From assembly GCA_001584585.1 (NCBI GenBank), contig LSYV01000036.1, positions 203,464-267,463 of the forward strand: DNA of 64,000 nucleotides, given 5' to 3'. The notes beneath the pieces were generated by a model. That model was not told the origin of the DNA. It saw nothing but the letters and a program-made list of their open reading frames with translations, and searched no databases. The translations under genes and the position numbers were made by a program. The stretch is from Gonium pectorale (taxonomy: Eukaryota; Chlorophyta; Chlorophyceae; Chlamydomonadales; Volvocaceae). Positions 50,252 through 61,068 of this stretch are shown piece after piece (within the stretch, counting starts at the first letter, position 1; each line of letters starts with the position of its first letter).

Positions 50252-52803
50252 ATGCACCGCGCGCACCATCATGCGGAGCCCCTTCCGTTCGATCCTGAGC
50301 GGGGGGCTCGGCGACGCTCGGCAGGTTCCATGGGGAGAGCAGTCGCCCGGAGAATACAGGATCATGGAATTCTCTTGGCGATGGTTGCCATCCTAGTCGT
50401 AATGTATTTTGGTGGGTCGGGTGGGAGGGGTGTAAAGCTCTTCTTCCGGCCCAGTGCAACTACCTAGATGTGGGCGCTCCTTCCTCTCGATGTGCTTGCA
50501 GTTGCGCGCAACTTGCACTACTTGAGTAGAAGGCACGCCGAAACACACCTGCCGGAGGACGTCATGGGCTTGGCGACCTGCAGCGAGAGACTCGCAGCTT
50601 TGGGCTTGGATTTAGGTAAGACTCGCGGCCGGACGCGGGAGTCCTTTTAAAGCCGTCATGGTGCATGTAAGGCTGGGTGTGCTCTGCCGCTGCTCCCGAG
50701 CCGCTACGCTCATTAGTGCTCTGGCTGCCAGGGGCTTCAGCCCTAGCCGAAATGCCGCGGCACACGCCAAGCCAATCATTTCACGGCTCACGCTCGCTGC
50801 GCTGCCCCCTTGGACTTCGGGAGAGGCATGCGCCCCCAGACTTCTCGGTTGACAATGCATTCCAAACGCAATGCCTCCTTGGACTTGCTGTATCATCCAT
50901 GTTAGGGGATTGCATGTCACGCCTTTCCTTGGCTGCGGCGTTGAAAGCATGAGGCGGTCCAAACCCGAGCCTCCCGCAACGCACCGATGCCTGGCCTGCC
51001 ACCCCCGCAGGCGACACAGGCTCGATGCGCCTCTCGGTCAGCAAGTACGCCTTTGACCGGAAGCGCGTGTACGACGCCATGGGATCCGGCGTACGGCACA
51101 AGGGCCTGGAACTTGGCGGCGTGGTCACGCAGGGGCTGCGCCAGGCCGACTTGTACCGCATCACGCACGACACGCGCTCCAACCGCGTCCTGATCATGCC
51201 CATCTTGCACCCTCTCGAGGTGCCCGTACGGGCCATGATCCTGCCGCTCCGAGACCGCGTGGCGGCGGGCAAGATTCGGGACGCCGTACGGGAGCTGCTG
51301 CTTCCCGTGCTGCCCGAGGGCGGCATCTGGCTGCAGGACGACGCGCTGTACCACGCAACGCTCTACCACGCCTCATCGCACGTGGTGGGGCGGCTGTGGT
51401 GGGTTGGGCGCCGGCGGTGCGAAGTGGGTGCGGCCGCCTTCGCATGGGTGGAAGCTGGGGATCGCCGTGGGGGTCCAGGGGTGGTGTTCTCCGAGGAGTG
51501 GTATGATCATCACAGTATGGCGATCGGCGAGGATGGCTTCGTGGCGGTCTGGTCTCGGTTGGCACCCGTGTGGTCATGGAATATGCCCACGATATGCCCA
51601 CAATGTATATGCCACTCAACCGGGCGCGGCCCCGTCATCACCAGCACCTTTGCCCGCGCCCACAGAAGCCGATTCGCGCCAGGCCGGAGGTTATCGCCGA
51701 GGAGGAGCAGAGCATCCGGGCCGTGTGCGACGCCACGTGCCCCATCAACGCTGTGTTGGAGCGGCTGGTGGTCACCACCACAGGTTGGGCAGGGCGGGTA
51801 GGCCATGCGCACCGGTATCCCACGCCGCCATGCGGAGCTGCAGCGTCGTCTGGCTTGCAAGCTCCCTTGATGGTAGAGCAGAGCAAAGAGCATGTACTGG
51901 TATGCGGGCGCGCGATGACGGCGATGAGGAGCCCGGAGCCACGGATCTGGGCGTGCGCATGCCGCCCACCACTGGGGTGCTGGTGACAACACGGGTCCAC
52001 ATTGCATACCGCGCATCCCCCTGTGATGCCGGTCTCGGGTGGCAAGCAACCGGCTCGCCCTCCGCCGCCAGCATGTTGTGATGCACAGACCTCCCACCGG
52101 TCCTCGCATGCCCCGGTGCCCGAGGAACGGAACCTGCAAACATCCAAACCGTAGCCATGCCGCGCTTGGGCTCCAAGCTGTGCGCTTGCGCCCACCTCTC
52201 CGCCACCCGTTTCGGGCCTCTCGATCCTCTGGGGCCCCAGGCGTGGTGGTGGCGTGCTGGCAGGTGCTGCCAGACGGCGGCGAGCCCGCGCTGCTCCGCG
52301 CCGCGCTGGGGGCAGCCCTTCCCAATGCGCCGCCGCGCGAGGCGCAGATGGTCAAGGAGCCCGCCATGCTCCACACCACCGTCGCCAGGTTACTCCTGCC
52401 GCCGAACTCCACGCAGCTGGCTGCGGCCGCAGCTGCCGTCGAGGCTGTGAGTGCCGCCGGGCGGCGGCGGCTGCTGGCGTCCGACTCCCAGACGCAGCAT
52501 CTGCAGCAGCAGGGGGTGGCGGCGGGGTTAGAGGCGGCCACGGAGCGGACGGAGAGCAGCAGCGGCGGCTCCGCGGCGGTGGCGGCGGTGGACAGCGATG
52601 TCGTGGTGCGCGCGGTGGAGGTGCTGAGTGCGACGCTGTGCGGCCTGAGGGCGCAATTCGGGGAGGTATGGTTTATAGAAGAGCAGGACCTCTTGGCATT
52701 AGCGCTGAACGGCCGCTACATCAAGCACGTTGCGCCGCTGAGCTGCCCCGCGGAGGGCGCGGCAGCGGAAGCGGCCGGGCAGGGCGCTGCGGCAGCGGCG
52801 TAG
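50252..52803 (+). CDS. Membrane-anchored 2H-phosphoesterase-like protein
   Basis: Five exons (50252-50411, 50502-50615, 51011-about 51384, 51666-51783, 52241-52803) give about 442 residues. The start of exon 4 could also be 51645. An N-terminal cytosolic stretch is followed by a hydrophobic helix (GILLAMVAILVVMYFGG, about residues 38-54), giving a signal-anchor topology. The rest is soluble: SVSKYAFDRKRVYDAMGSG, RVLIMPILHPLEVPVRAMIL, then two H-x-T-h motifs, HATLYHASSH (His ~206) and LHTTVARLLLPP (His ~300). Paired HxT motifs about 95 residues apart are the mark of the 2H superfamily (RNA ligase/cyclic phosphodiesterase), and plants have related proteins annotated that way. Substrate unknown; 2',3'-cyclic phosphate chemistry on RNA is the family precedent. 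A Ser/Ala-rich insertion and an Ala-rich tail end the protein. Confidence 0.6.
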
Positions 52804-55800
52804 GGCCTGGGAGGGTCTAGTTTCCAACGAACGAGCTATTGAATGGTCGAAGGAGCACATTGCAATGATGAGGGGCGTAGTGCGGTGGGAGTGGTGCGGG
52901 GACGGAAGAAGGGATGCGCAGGGGCGCGAAGCTCTTGGCCCTGGAGACCGTCTGCTTGAGGGTTGAAGCTCGCAGCAATCTGTGGTTGGTTGTCGGAGGG
53001 CCTCGGTGTCCAGAGCGTACTAGAAGGCTATGCCGCATCAACAAACCTTACATAACGGCTGTTTGGGATGATCGGTGCAATGGCTCTGCAACAGTGGCAT
53101 TGAGAGTGTCTTGGGCCCTGAGGCAGGGATGCAGAGTGTCATGTGTCCGTAAGGGCATTGGCAGTGTTGCGGATACCAACTCCCAACCGCCCCGATGGTG
53201 ATGGTTAGGCTAACACGCTCGTGGCGAGGAACGTATGTGCGTCGCGCCACTAGGCACTTTTTCAACGCGCCGTACGACATATGTTAAGGCTTCCATGAGC
53301 GCGCGAGATTGTATACTCTCGGTTGAAACAGCCCCTCCCCGTCGCAGGTGGTGTGAGGAAACACCAGTTGGGTCCGGGGCGTTATGCCTGGGAGTACGGA
53401 GGACTGAGAGGAAGGCTCCGACGATGGCGAGTTTCGCATGTCGTGGAGTCAGGGCCATTATTCAGACGGCCACAGCAGCCCAACTGTTCGCCACTGCAGT
53501 TAGAGATGGCACCGGGGACTAGTGCCTTAGACGCGTGTTGCAGGCTTGCAGCCGGTGATGACGAGTCGGTAAATAAGGCAGAGCCAGGTCTTCCCCAACC
53601 GTTTGCCGCTGTCATCCCACGACCTGTGCGTCTGTACACGGACGCGCCACGTTCCTGCGCTGGTCCGAATACGGCGCGGGCAGGCTGCAAAAGACCCGCA
53701 GGTCCCAGCCTGCGCTCGCCGTAAACGGACCGAAGCAGGGGAGGTCTCCCCTGGACCGAAGCAGGGAGCCGGAGCGGAGCAGGAGCAGGGCGCATGCGGG
53801 GCATTCATGCGCGGCGTGTCGAGCGGCCTGAGCGGCAGGACGCAAACAGTTTACACAGATCGCTTTTGCTTCGTTGAGACGCAAAGCGACGCAACATGAC
53901 GGCAAACTGGAGAACTGCGGCACATCACAGCGAAGCAGAGCCAGCTCAACGTCGGGTTCACGTGACTACTTGCGGCGCACCACTCTTCCCGACACAATGG
54001 GAAGCGGCCACGGTCTAGCCTGCAGCGCTGAGGACAAGCAGGGGTAAAAGCTTCATAACGTCTTGGAGAAGGGCGAAGCCCCAATGCGCGCACATGACAG
54101 GCAGGTTGAAGCTGGACACGGTTGCAGACGGATTGGACAAACGGCACGAGGCGGATGCGAGCACCGTTGGGTGAGGGAGTCGTAACACGGTGACGAAACT
54201 CGTCAGCAGACCAGCGTTCGGGGCCGAACTTGTCGCTCAAGTGCTACTGCCCAAGGGCAAGATGAGCGCAGCGCGATACAAGCGCTATGGCGCTGTATAC
54301 AAGCGATCTGCACGACAACCATAACATCGGTGCACGTACAACACACGCATACACACACATGGCCTTACATATATCACACTAGTGACTTTAAATGAACGCG
54401 CACACCAAACAGATGCGACACAGGTCCTCCTCAACTTTTTGCCGCTGTAGCCCTTGAGCCCGTGCACGGATACGCCACATACAGCGAGGGCAGGCTGCAA
54501 GAGGTCCAGTTGCAGCGAGCCAGTTACAGCAGCCAGCTTTTCGGCGACTGCCTCTGCTTCGTTGACGTGCGACGGCCGGAACCCTCGCGTCCAAGGTTAT
54601 GTTCTGGTTTGCGCCTGTGACATTGCTATGCGTCGGCACTACTGAAGATGCACCAGCACTTGGATAGGATAAAGCTACATTCCGGGCGCGGGTGAAAGCC
54701 GACACCGCACGGCAAGTGTTAGGATCGTGGGCCGCGGTGAAACAGCGCATCTGGCCAGACTTGAAGGCTGTGACGTCGTTGTTGCAGAACACTCGGTCGG
54801 AGCTGCAGGCCGAGACCGCGGCGAGGCCGAACACTCGGGCGGAGCTGCAGGCCGCGGTCTCGGCCTGCAGCTCCGCCTCGGCGTGCTTCTTCACCGCGGT
54901 CTCGGCCTGCAGCGTCGCCCCAGAATGCTGCTAAAAAGCTGCCACAGCCTGCAAATCCGCCCGAGTGCGCTCCTTCGCCGCGGCCACGATCTGCACCTCC
55001 TCGGCGCGCTGCTTTGCCAGCGTCTCGGACTGCCGCCCCGCTTCAGTGCGCAGCAACAACGCTGCCACGACCTGCGGTAAGGCCTGAGTGTCGCTTCGCC
55101 GAGGTTTCTGCCTGCAGCTCCGCCTCGGCGCGCTGCTTCGCTGCGGTCTCGGCGGTCTCGGCCTTCAGGGCCTCCGGGCCGGCGCCTGGGACCACAACGG
55201 ATGGGGAATCGGTACAAGGGATGTGGGTCGGCCTGTAGTACACGGCAACACTCGTAACTACAATACCAACCCATCATTCGGCTCGGTTAGCTCGATGGAT
55301 GCCCCGCCTACGCAAAAGGCAGTGACGCGAGGGTCACACCGAGAACTGCATTTAATTGCTGTACGGGCCGGCCCGGGCTGCGGCGCCGTTGAGCCTGATG
55401 AGCTGGGGTTGAGCCCTGTCCTGGGGAACGGCGAGCTTCACACAGCGAATCAGAGACCGGTCTCCCCCAACTGTTTGCCACTACAGCCTTGAGCCGTGCA
55501 CGGATGCGCCACGTTCCTCCACAGACGTGACTACAGCGAGGGCAGGCGGCAAAGAGTCCGGTTGCAGCGTACCCCCGCCGTAGTCGGCCTGAGCAGGAGC
55601 GTCGCGTAAGCGTGCGCACCAGCAGCAAGCAGTCAGGCGACTGGCTATGCTTCGCTGGCGTGCGACGGCCGAGCCCTTGCGTCCAAGTCCAAGGTCATGA
55701 TCTGGTTCCCGTGTGTGACCATTTGCTATGCGAGTCAGTGAAAACAGTGATTGTGTACAGTGCTGTATTCCGCGCTCTGCTGCGAGGGATGTACGTCAGC

Positions 55801-55882
55801 AAGTTCCAAGTTCCAGTTATAGTTCTCTGCCGCATGTGAACAGCGCAATAGTGGGAGTCGGCAGCGATCGTAAGTGAGGACC
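52804..55882. repeat. 3-kb repeat-rich intergenic region
   Basis: No intact gene is supported. Three segments near 53580-53720, 54430-54640 and 55450-55735 are related direct copies. They share CCCCAACTGTTTGCCACTAC, GTGCACGGATGCGCCAC and AGCGAGGGCAGGCTGCAA, and the last two also share GCGTGCGACGGCC followed by CTTGCGTCCAAG and a TTTGCTATGCG-like end. A 42-bp periodic repeat with an inversion lies between the second and third copies. Confidence 0.6.
54795..55180 (-). pseudogene. Relic of a 42-bp (14-residue) coiled-coil repeat, with inversion
   Basis: From about 54861 to 55180 the DNA has seven or more ~42-bp units starting CTGCAGCTCCGCCTCGGC or similar. On the minus strand they translate as AEAELQAETAVKKH-type 14-residue heptad units, but the units carry frame changes and a stop. 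To the left (54795-54860) two units lie in the opposite orientation (ELQAETAARPNTRAELQA on the plus strand), making a perfect 17-bp-arm palindrome at 54838-54877. It looks like a decayed or exon-derived coiled-coil repeat tract rather than an expressed gene. Confidence 0.5.
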
Positions 55883-56303
55883 ATGCTTCACTTGCCGCAG
55901 CTCGCCCCACGCAGCAACGAAGAGGTCTTCAAGGAGGGCAACGAGGAGGCACAGATTGCGGCCCAGGAGAAAGAACTGGAGGCAAAGGTGAAACCCCGCG
56001 CTTTCTGTGGGGCGCCAAGGGTCCGCGACGTAATTCCACAACTTTGTTTTGGCACTCAGAACACCGCAATTCGCGAGTGGCAGAGGAACAATCCAATCGT
56101 TGGAAAGCCCGACGCGCCGGCTGACCTGCGCGAGGGGGCGGAGGAGGAAGGTGCGTGTGTTTGAAGGCGTGCGGCACAAACGGCACGTGCAATACCCCAT
56201 CTCCGTGTCGCCGTGCTTCACGATATTCTTAATAATCGCAGCAGACCCCAACGAAGGCTCTCTCGAGGAGGAGGACGACATGGATGGGGACGAGGAGATG
56301 TGA
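55883..56303 (+). CDS. Small acidic protein, possibly APC15/Mnd2-like
   Basis: Three exons (55883-55987, 56060-56150, 56245-56303) join in phase to 84 residues. The start is MLHLPQLAPRSNEEVFKEG, the middle is helical (EEAQIAAQEKELEAKNTAIR), then EWQRNNPIVGKPDAP, and the C-terminus is strongly acidic (EEEDPNEGSLEEEDDMDGDE). This order (short hydrophobic start, Gln/Glu helix ending near a Trp, N-x-(I/V)-G-K turn, acidic tail) recalls APC15, a small subunit of the anaphase-promoting complex that promotes mitotic checkpoint complex turnover. The resemblance is from memory of the family pattern and is not proven. The third exon has a tandem NAG acceptor (GCAGCAG) that could add one Ala. The stop is 35 bases before the SNM1 start. 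Confidence 0.5.
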
Positions 56304-56338
56304 GTTCCGGCGGCGTCCTTGCCGACCAGGAGCCTACC

Positions 56339-59300
56339 ATGGCCACTCAGGTGGGTACATACCATGGCCCCTACCATGGCCCCTTCAATGGCCCATACCT
56401 CATACAGCTTTGCCTCAGTTCGAAGGCACGGGGCTACGCTCCGTCGGGTGCGCAGCCTGGCACAAGCCTGAATTAGTCATGTAGGTGTGCGCCAACCTCC
56501 ACGCGCCGCTTGAAGGGCTACTAACGCTTCCGGTTCCCCGGTAATGTAGGTGGAGGACATCAAATGGATTCCAGGCACGGACTTCATTGTAGATGGCTTT
56601 GCATTCCAGAGCCCCAAGTGCCGCCACTACTTCCTGACGCACTTCCATTCGGACCACACTGTGGGCCTCAGCAGGTGCGGAGGGGTATTGCTAGCCTGGG
56701 AACCTGGGGTGATTCGGGGACTCAAGGCGTCCCTATGGGCGCGCCTAGTGCTGTTTTGTGGTATTTTGTGTAGGCCTCTTGCCCCTCTGTGTTTCATGTC
56801 CGCGCGGACGGTGGTTTAGGTTTCCAACTGACACTTTAGCGTGACACACTCGTGCAGACGTGAGGCTGCCCCAAACTGCAAAAGAACTGGGGCGTACGAG
56901 GGCGCCACACCCCTCCCTAAGCCGTCCTGCAGCCATGCATGAGGACGACACACCCATGGTCCCGTGGACTTTCGTTCGCTTGAGCGGCTGCTTGATTCTG
57001 AAGCTAGCCTCTGTGAGCGATGCTCCGCACCGCACCCGTGCGCATGGCAGTGAGTTGGTACGATGAATTTCGATGGGCGCCGCTGCAATGGCGAAGGAAG
57101 TGAGCCGCCGCGCTCCTATGGGCCGGTCGGCCCTTGCAGGAGCTTCAGGGGCGGCATCATCTACTGCTCACCCGTCACTGCCCGGCTGCTAATCCACGAC
57201 ATGGGAATGCGGCCGCAGGTGGGGTTGGAAGCACGCGCGTTTCGGCTGCCGGGTGCCGCGCAGTCACTGCGGGCGCGCACTTCTTCATTTTCATGGGCGA
57301 AGCGGCAGGCACATCGCAATGGGCATCGCGACTGTACCAATAGATAGGTGCTACGGGCACGAACACAGGCAATGCGTCGCGTCACTCCCGCGTAATGTGC
57401 CCGGCTTCATGCCGCTCAGGTGGTGAGGCCGCTGGAGGTGGGCGTGCCCGTCATCATCGAGAGCGTGCGCGTTACGCCCCTGGACGCCAACCACTGCCCC
57501 GGCGCCGTCATGTTCCTGTTTGAGGTGCCCACCGACGGCAGTGACAGCAGTGGCGTCGGTGAGGTCAGCGGCAGGAGCCCAGCGCCAGCTCCGGGGCTAC
57601 CACCGCCCAGCAAAGGAACCGCCGAAGGCGTCAGCGGGAGCGGCAGCAGCCAAGTGAGAGGGGCCAGGCACAACATACTTCACACGGGTGACTGCAGGTG
57701 CGTCGTAGGGGTTGAGAAGCTGCCAGGGCTGCTTGGGTAGGGTCCACACGGTGGAATGACGGGCCCCTCGGGACGGTCTAAACCACACACTTGCCAGACT
57801 GCTCGGCTGTTCGACTGTTTGCCTCGCCTCGCTCGCCTTCCTCGCCTAGGCTGTTTGCCTTGTCTGTTTGCTTGCAGCATGTTCACAAGCACGCACGCAT
57901 ATTCGCACGACGTAACACACTTTACCAGTCTCAATCTTGATAGTTATGACCCTAAACAAGAGACTTGCGGACTACTAGGGGACTAAGTACAATGAAGATT
58001 GATTAGGATCTCAGCACCGATGCACCGAGCGTGGGTGCACCGATGCAACCGGCCCCGGCCACCGGCGATGTCCCATGCAGTCACAGGGCAGGACTTATAC
58101 AGATGGCGCTGAGATGTTTCCCCCACACCTCCATCACACTCTTGTTCCGGCCCCCGCGTCACCTCCCGGGCGGCATGGGCCCTGATTCTTAAGCTGGAAC
58201 AGTCACGGCTGGCCCATCTCCGTGGCCTCCTTACCCCCGGGCGGTCACCCGCTGGCGGCCGTCTCTGCAGGTGGCAGCCGTGGATGCGGCAGCAGCTGGG
58301 GCTGGCGGGTGTGCGAGTGGACACATTGTTCCTGGACACCACCTACGCGGCGCCCAAGCACACCCACCCGCCGCAGCAGGAGGCCATCAACATGATGGTG
58401 CAGGTGCGACGGCGGGCCCTGACGCATGTGACACAGGAAGCGGGCGTGGTATCGGCATCGCCGGGCCCATGTGACACGGGCATGCGGGCAGCGCGGCGAG
58501 CGCTGCGGGCGAACGGTGAAGATACCGGCGGCGTGCGGGTCCTTTGGGTCCGTTGACGCATGTCGGGGATGGATGCAGCGGGGCGAGGAGCGCGGGCGCT
58601 TGGTGGTCCTGCGCCAAGCATGGGACGGCCTTTTGCGGTGGGGAAGCGTGTGGCGTACTCTCCTTAGCTTGGTACGGCCTTAGCGCGCTACAAATTCTCC
58701 GGTACTTGGAACCCAGCTACGCCGGTGATATACATGTAATGTGCTGCGCACCGATACGTTGTGACTACCGTGATTATCATTCATCACTACCCTCGGCCTT
58801 GTTGGACGGCATTCCAGGCGATGCGAGACGCACTGGCGGAGGAGCCGCGGACGCTGTTCTTGCTGGCGGCGTACCACATCGGCAAGGAGCGCTGCTTCCT
58901 GGGGGCGGCGCAGCAGCTGGGGGCCAAGGTGCGTTGCGCTGCTGCTGGGCCAGGTTGGGCGGGCGGCCCACAAGACAACGGGGTGCTTGCGCTCGTCGTG
59001 CAGTCCCGTACCGTTCCGGGCCTCGTGCTTTGGGAGGTAAAAATGCGGGCGGGTGTCGATGTTGATGCCGGTCATGGTGGTGTGAGGGTGACGGTGAGAA
59101 TCCGGTTGAATCCATCGGTCCCGAAGCCCATTCATGTTCACCCACCAACAGGGACCTGTCCTCATCGCGCAGTTAAACAGCTGTTGGCCGATCTCCGCTG
59201 AGAGAGCTGTGCTTGCGCTGGTCTCGTGGCGTTGCTTCGGTACCCCGTGTCGCGGAGGTCGTGCGCTGTATGCTGACGCCTCTGAGCCCGCCGCACGCAG

Positions 59301-60624
59301 GTGTGGTGCAGCGACGCCAAGCGCTCGGTGCTCCGGCTGCTGGACCTGCCGCCCGAGCTGATGGCGCTGCTTGTGACCGACCCACGGGACGCTGCGATCC
59401 ACGTCACGGGCTGGGGGCTGCAGCCCGACGACATCCAGGTGCGGAGGGAGCAGGTGTTGCCTGGCCTTGGGCTGATAGCTCTTAAGACCGTGAGGCTGTG
59501 TGGGGAGGAGCACCTGCGCAGGCTTGTTGCGCTGGAAGAGGGATGGTTACGGGCTTACGGCTCCTTGCATGGATAGTGTTGCAGGCAGAGCTCGCATACG
59601 ATTAGCACGCCATTGTCGTGTCCTACGATATGTAGTCGCTGGCATGAGTGCCTGACACGCCCAACCCTGTAGGCCTACATGGCCAAGTTCCCGGGTGTCT
59701 GGCAGCGGGCGATGGGTATCCGACCAACAGGCAAGTTCCGTGTGGGGCGTGCGTGGCTGAACCCTCAAGCCAACAGCCCGCCCGTCCGTCACTGGCGGAG
59801 CGGTGTCCTCTGGGACGGCGGCGCTGGCCGCTGTCACTGTGTGTGCTTGCTCCTGCATCAGGCCCTCGCTCCTGGCATGACGAGGCCGCCTCTCGCACCG
59901 CCCTCATGATGCGGGGAGTCGTCACGGAGCCATGCGCCATTGACACATCCAGAAGGTCAAAGGTCACGCACCATCAGCCGAATCGCCCCGCAGGATGGAC
60001 CTACCGGCGCAGCGGCGGCCTGTCTGTACGGCGGCAGGGCGACGTGTCCGTCCTCGGTGTGCCGTACAGCGAGCACAGCAGCTGGGGTGAGCAACACGGG
60101 CTCGGGGTACGGGGTTGGGTGCGGGGGTCGCCGTGCTGCGGCTGTGTGGGGGCAGGCGTGCATTGCAGGCATGGGGCGTGGACAGTGTGCTGGATGGCAT
60201 CTCCCCTCATTTAGGGCCCATGCGAATTGGTGCTTCTTTGATGGTCATGGAGTGGTCGCTGATTACGTCGAGTCGGCAAGCGCCCAGACGCTCGCTCGCG
60301 CCGCCTCCCGTCAGCCTCGTCTCGAATGGCTTCTCCGTACCACAGCGCGCGTCCGCTGACTGCACCCCATGCCGCCTGCATTGTGGCCCCGACCTGTGGG
60401 TCGCAGCCGACCTCTGCGACGCGGTGGCGCAGCTGCGGCCGCGGCGGCTGGTGCCCACGGTGAACGCGGCCACCCCTGCCAAGCGGCGGGCGCTGGTGGA
60501 CCTGTTCGCGCACCTCATGGACCTCAGTGCAGACCGCTCCAGGTGGGAGGCGGAGTTGGTTGGGCAGCGCCGTAAACTGAGGGAGGTCAGCTGTGAGCTG
60601 CTCAGTTCAGAGCTGCGACGGTAG
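56339..60624 (+). CDS. SNM1: SNM1-type DNA crosslink-repair nuclease
   Basis: Ten exons (56339-56350, 56550-56674, 57140-57218, 57420-57697, 58271-58403, 58817-58927, 59301-59438, 59673-59730, 59994-60086, 60407-60624) give 414 residues. The metallo-beta-lactamase/beta-CASP core is complete: IPGTDFIVDGFAF, YFLTHFHSDHTVGLS (HxHxDH at about residues 35-40), GIIYCSPVTARLL, TPLDANHCPGAVMFLFE, NILHTGDCRW, DTLFLDTTYAAPKH, RTLFLLAAYHIGKERCFL and the DRMBL segment SVLGVPYSEHSSW with LRPRRLVPTVN. SNM1/PSO2 5'-exonucleases process interstrand crosslinks and telomere ends. The first exon (MATQ) is tiny and inferred. Exon 8 ends in a GC donor (ACAG|GCAAGT) that restores the RPTGWTY motif in phase. Unlike human SNM1A there is no long N-terminal region. 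Confidence 0.88.
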
Positions 60625-61068
60625 TGTGGTGGTGAAGGGAGCAGGCAATTTGAGGGCGGCTTGTGCACAGACTGTGACGAAACCCGTCCTCTCAATAGGC
60701 AGAGGACCATTGTTTGCCCTTCCGAGCCCGAACTGCTGACCGCACCGATGGTCCGCTGGGTAGAGCACAATTGCAGCACGTCTGAATTGCATGCAAGCGG
60801 TGTCAGTGTCGACTTCAGATGCTGCGCGCGCGGACCTGCCCACCTCGCCGGCAATCCCCTTGTCTCGCCGCATGTTCACGCTCCCCCAGCTCCTCCATAT
60901 CCACACACGCTTTCCCGCAAACTCCCCAGACTGGACGTGTACCTGCTGCGGGGAGGCGGGATCAGCCGACCAGCGGCTTTAAGACCGCGGGCGGCCGACG
61001 CCTGCAAGACGCCATGCGCGGGTGGCCCTGCCCTGCTCGGCGGCTTCCAGCGGGGCCCTGGCGCGACG
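60625..61068. other. Short region between SNM1 stop and PIP/SIM ORF
   Basis: 444 bases. The frame of the downstream ORF is already open from about 60661. A good acceptor (CCGCAAACTCCCCAG, exon from 60930) would join in phase to a GT at 60620 inside the last SNM1 codons. So this may be an intron rather than intergenic DNA. Confidence 0.4.

Noticed and set aside
56270..56560. Splicing the APC15-like ORF into SNM1 through the donor GAT|GTGAGT at 56299
   Set aside because: The donor is good, but the join to the SNM1 exon at 56550 breaks the frame and meets a stop. The two ORFs are therefore kept separate.
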